Assembly: GCA_964435775.1 (NCBI GenBank)
Contig: CAYTAP010000170.1
Location: 1-5,910, forward strand
DNA length: 5,910 nt
Direction: 5' to 3'
Source: CAYTAP01 sp964435775
GTDB lineage: Bacteria > Planctomycetota > Phycisphaerae > Tepidisphaerales > Tepidisphaeraceae
Shown: positions 5,559 to 5,910 of the stretch, one piece after another
Layout: each line of letters starts with the position of its first letter
How positions within the stretch are numbered: position 1 is the stretch's first letter
Position numbers and translations under genes: made by a program
Notes under the pieces: model-generated
Database searches by the model: none
What the model saw: the letters and a program-made list of their open reading frames with translations, nothing else
Told to the model about the DNA's origin: nothing

Positions 5559-5576
5559 ATTGTTGGCGCACAAGAT
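5548..5576 (+). promoter_or_regulatory. Candidate sigma-70-type promoter for tRNA-His/hisF
   Basis: TTGACT (5548-5553) matches five of six bases of the -35 consensus. After 17 bases comes CAAGAT (5571-5576), a poor -10 with three of six matches. A start near 5583 would give a leader of about ten bases before the tRNA. The -35 is convincing; the -10 is not. Confidence 0.35.
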
Positions 5577-5592
5577 AGGCGGAGAAATTGAT

Positions 5593-5666
5593 GGTGGCCG
5601 TAGCTCAGTTGGCAGAGCGCCAGGTTGTGGTCCTGGACGTCGCGGGTTCAAGTCCCGTCGGTCACC
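5593..5666 (+). tRNA. tRNA-His (anticodon GTG)
   Basis: All arms fold. The acceptor GTGGCCG (5594-5600) pairs with CGGTCAC (5659-5665) with one G-T wobble. The D-stem is GCTC/GAGC (5603-5606, 5615-5618). The anticodon stem CCAGG/CCTGG (5620-5624, 5632-5636) encloses the loop TTGTGGT with anticodon GTG at 5627-5629. The T-loop is TTCAAGT (5647-5653). The extra G at 5593 opposite C73 (5666) is the histidine identity element. The CCA tail is not encoded (the next bases are CTT), so it must be added after 3' trimming. The hisF start lies 13 bases downstream. Confidence 0.97.
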
Positions 5667-5679
5667 CTTTTTGGTTGAT
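5667..5679 (+). promoter_or_regulatory. 13-base tRNA-His/hisF junction with T5 run and no Shine-Dalgarno site
   Basis: The spacer is C, five T (5668-5672), then GGTTGAT, followed directly by the hisF ATG. It has no ribosome binding site. If tRNA and hisF share a transcript, 3' processing of the tRNA would leave hisF with a leader of about 13 bases. The T-run right after the tRNA's stems could also reduce read-through. Confidence 0.4.
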
Positions 5680-5910
5680 ATGCTGGCAAAACGCATTATT
5701 CCGTGCCTCGATGTCGATGCCGGGCGGGTTGTGAAGGGGGTGAAGTTCTTCGATCATGTCGATGCCGGCGATCCTGTTGAGCAGGCCACACGCTACCAGG
5801 ACCAGGGGGCCGACGAGCTTGTTTTTTACGATATTTCCGCGTCGCACGAGGGGCGCGGGATCATGGCCGAACTTGTGCGTGAGGTGGCGGACCATGTGTT
5901 CATGCCACTG
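5680..5910 (+). CDS. hisF: Imidazole glycerol phosphate synthase, cyclase subunit HisF (5' part, cut by window end)
   Basis: HisF, with the glutaminase HisH, makes imidazole glycerol phosphate and AICAR from PRFAR and ammonia in histidine biosynthesis (cytosolic, TIM barrel). Only the first 77 of about 255 residues are present; the frame stays open to the window edge. The start MLAKRIIPCLDVDAGRVVKG is the family's hallmark and contains catalytic D11 and K19. DAGDPVEQA and ADELVFYDISAS follow, with E46 and D51 at the positions used by the Thermotoga enzyme, then HEGR. The second catalytic aspartate (about D130) lies beyond the window. The ATG at 5680 gives the standard N-terminus; an in-frame TTG at 5671 is possible but less likely. 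There is no Shine-Dalgarno site. tRNA-His lies directly upstream; no other his gene is visible. Confidence 0.96.
   Translation, partial: MLAKRIIPCLDVDAGRVVKGVKFFDHVDAGDPVEQATRYQDQGADELVFYDISASHEGRGIMAELVREVADHVFMPL

Noticed and set aside
5502..5696. Reverse ORF of 64 codons containing DLNPRRPGPQPGALPTEL
   Set aside because: This is the antisense reading of the tRNA-His gene, a known source of false protein annotations.
1..5910. CRISPR array, insertion sequence or attachment site
   Set aside because: I found no regularly spaced repeats, transposase, or duplicated tRNA 3' end within the window.

Overview
The window (about 60% GC) looks like an environmental or metagenome-assembled bacterium, and Planctomycetota is my best guess. 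The reasons are a Ser/Thr kinase with a DLG instead of DFG motif and a C-terminal membrane anchor, an NtrC-type regulator with an FLDEINSA Walker B segment, and an antitoxin-like protein paired with a nucleotidyltransferase. This placement rests on family resemblance, not on a marker-gene tree. A run of 10 N at 276-285 marks a scaffold gap.

Layout: (1) 1-275 is unassigned sequence beside the gap; two reverse frames are open throughout, so it may be the inside of a partial gene. (2) 316-1090, minus strand: a two-gene cassette with a small antitoxin-like protein upstream and an AbiEii/MNT-like nucleotidyltransferase downstream, overlapping by 44 bases. (3) 1134-2555, minus: a complete sigma-54-dependent response regulator (receiver, AAA+, Fis-type HTH). 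(4) 2556-2799: a regulatory region between divergent genes, with two TGTTG-N8-CAACA sites and a -24/-12 promoter facing (5) alanine dehydrogenase ald, 2800-3909, plus. (6) 3910-4045: a convergent spacer with a strong GC hairpin. (7) 4046-5317, minus: a membrane-anchored Ser/Thr kinase with an N-terminal accessory domain. (8) 5318-5592: a second divergent regulatory region with a possible short upstream ORF, two hairpins and a candidate promoter. (9) tRNA-His(GTG) at 5593-5666, followed 13 bases later by the start of hisF (5680 to the window end, truncated).

How the parts may work together: the regulator probably activates ald from the sigma-54 promoter by binding the paired upstream sites. 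This would put alanine catabolism or synthesis (pyruvate + NH3 + NADH <-> alanine) under a nitrogen- or stress-type two-component signal. No sensor kinase is present in the window. The tRNA-His/hisF junction joins a histidine tRNA to a histidine biosynthesis gene so closely that one transcript is plausible. The antitoxin/nucleotidyltransferase pair is a likely accessory toxin-antitoxin module. All regulatory links are inferences from sequence patterns.
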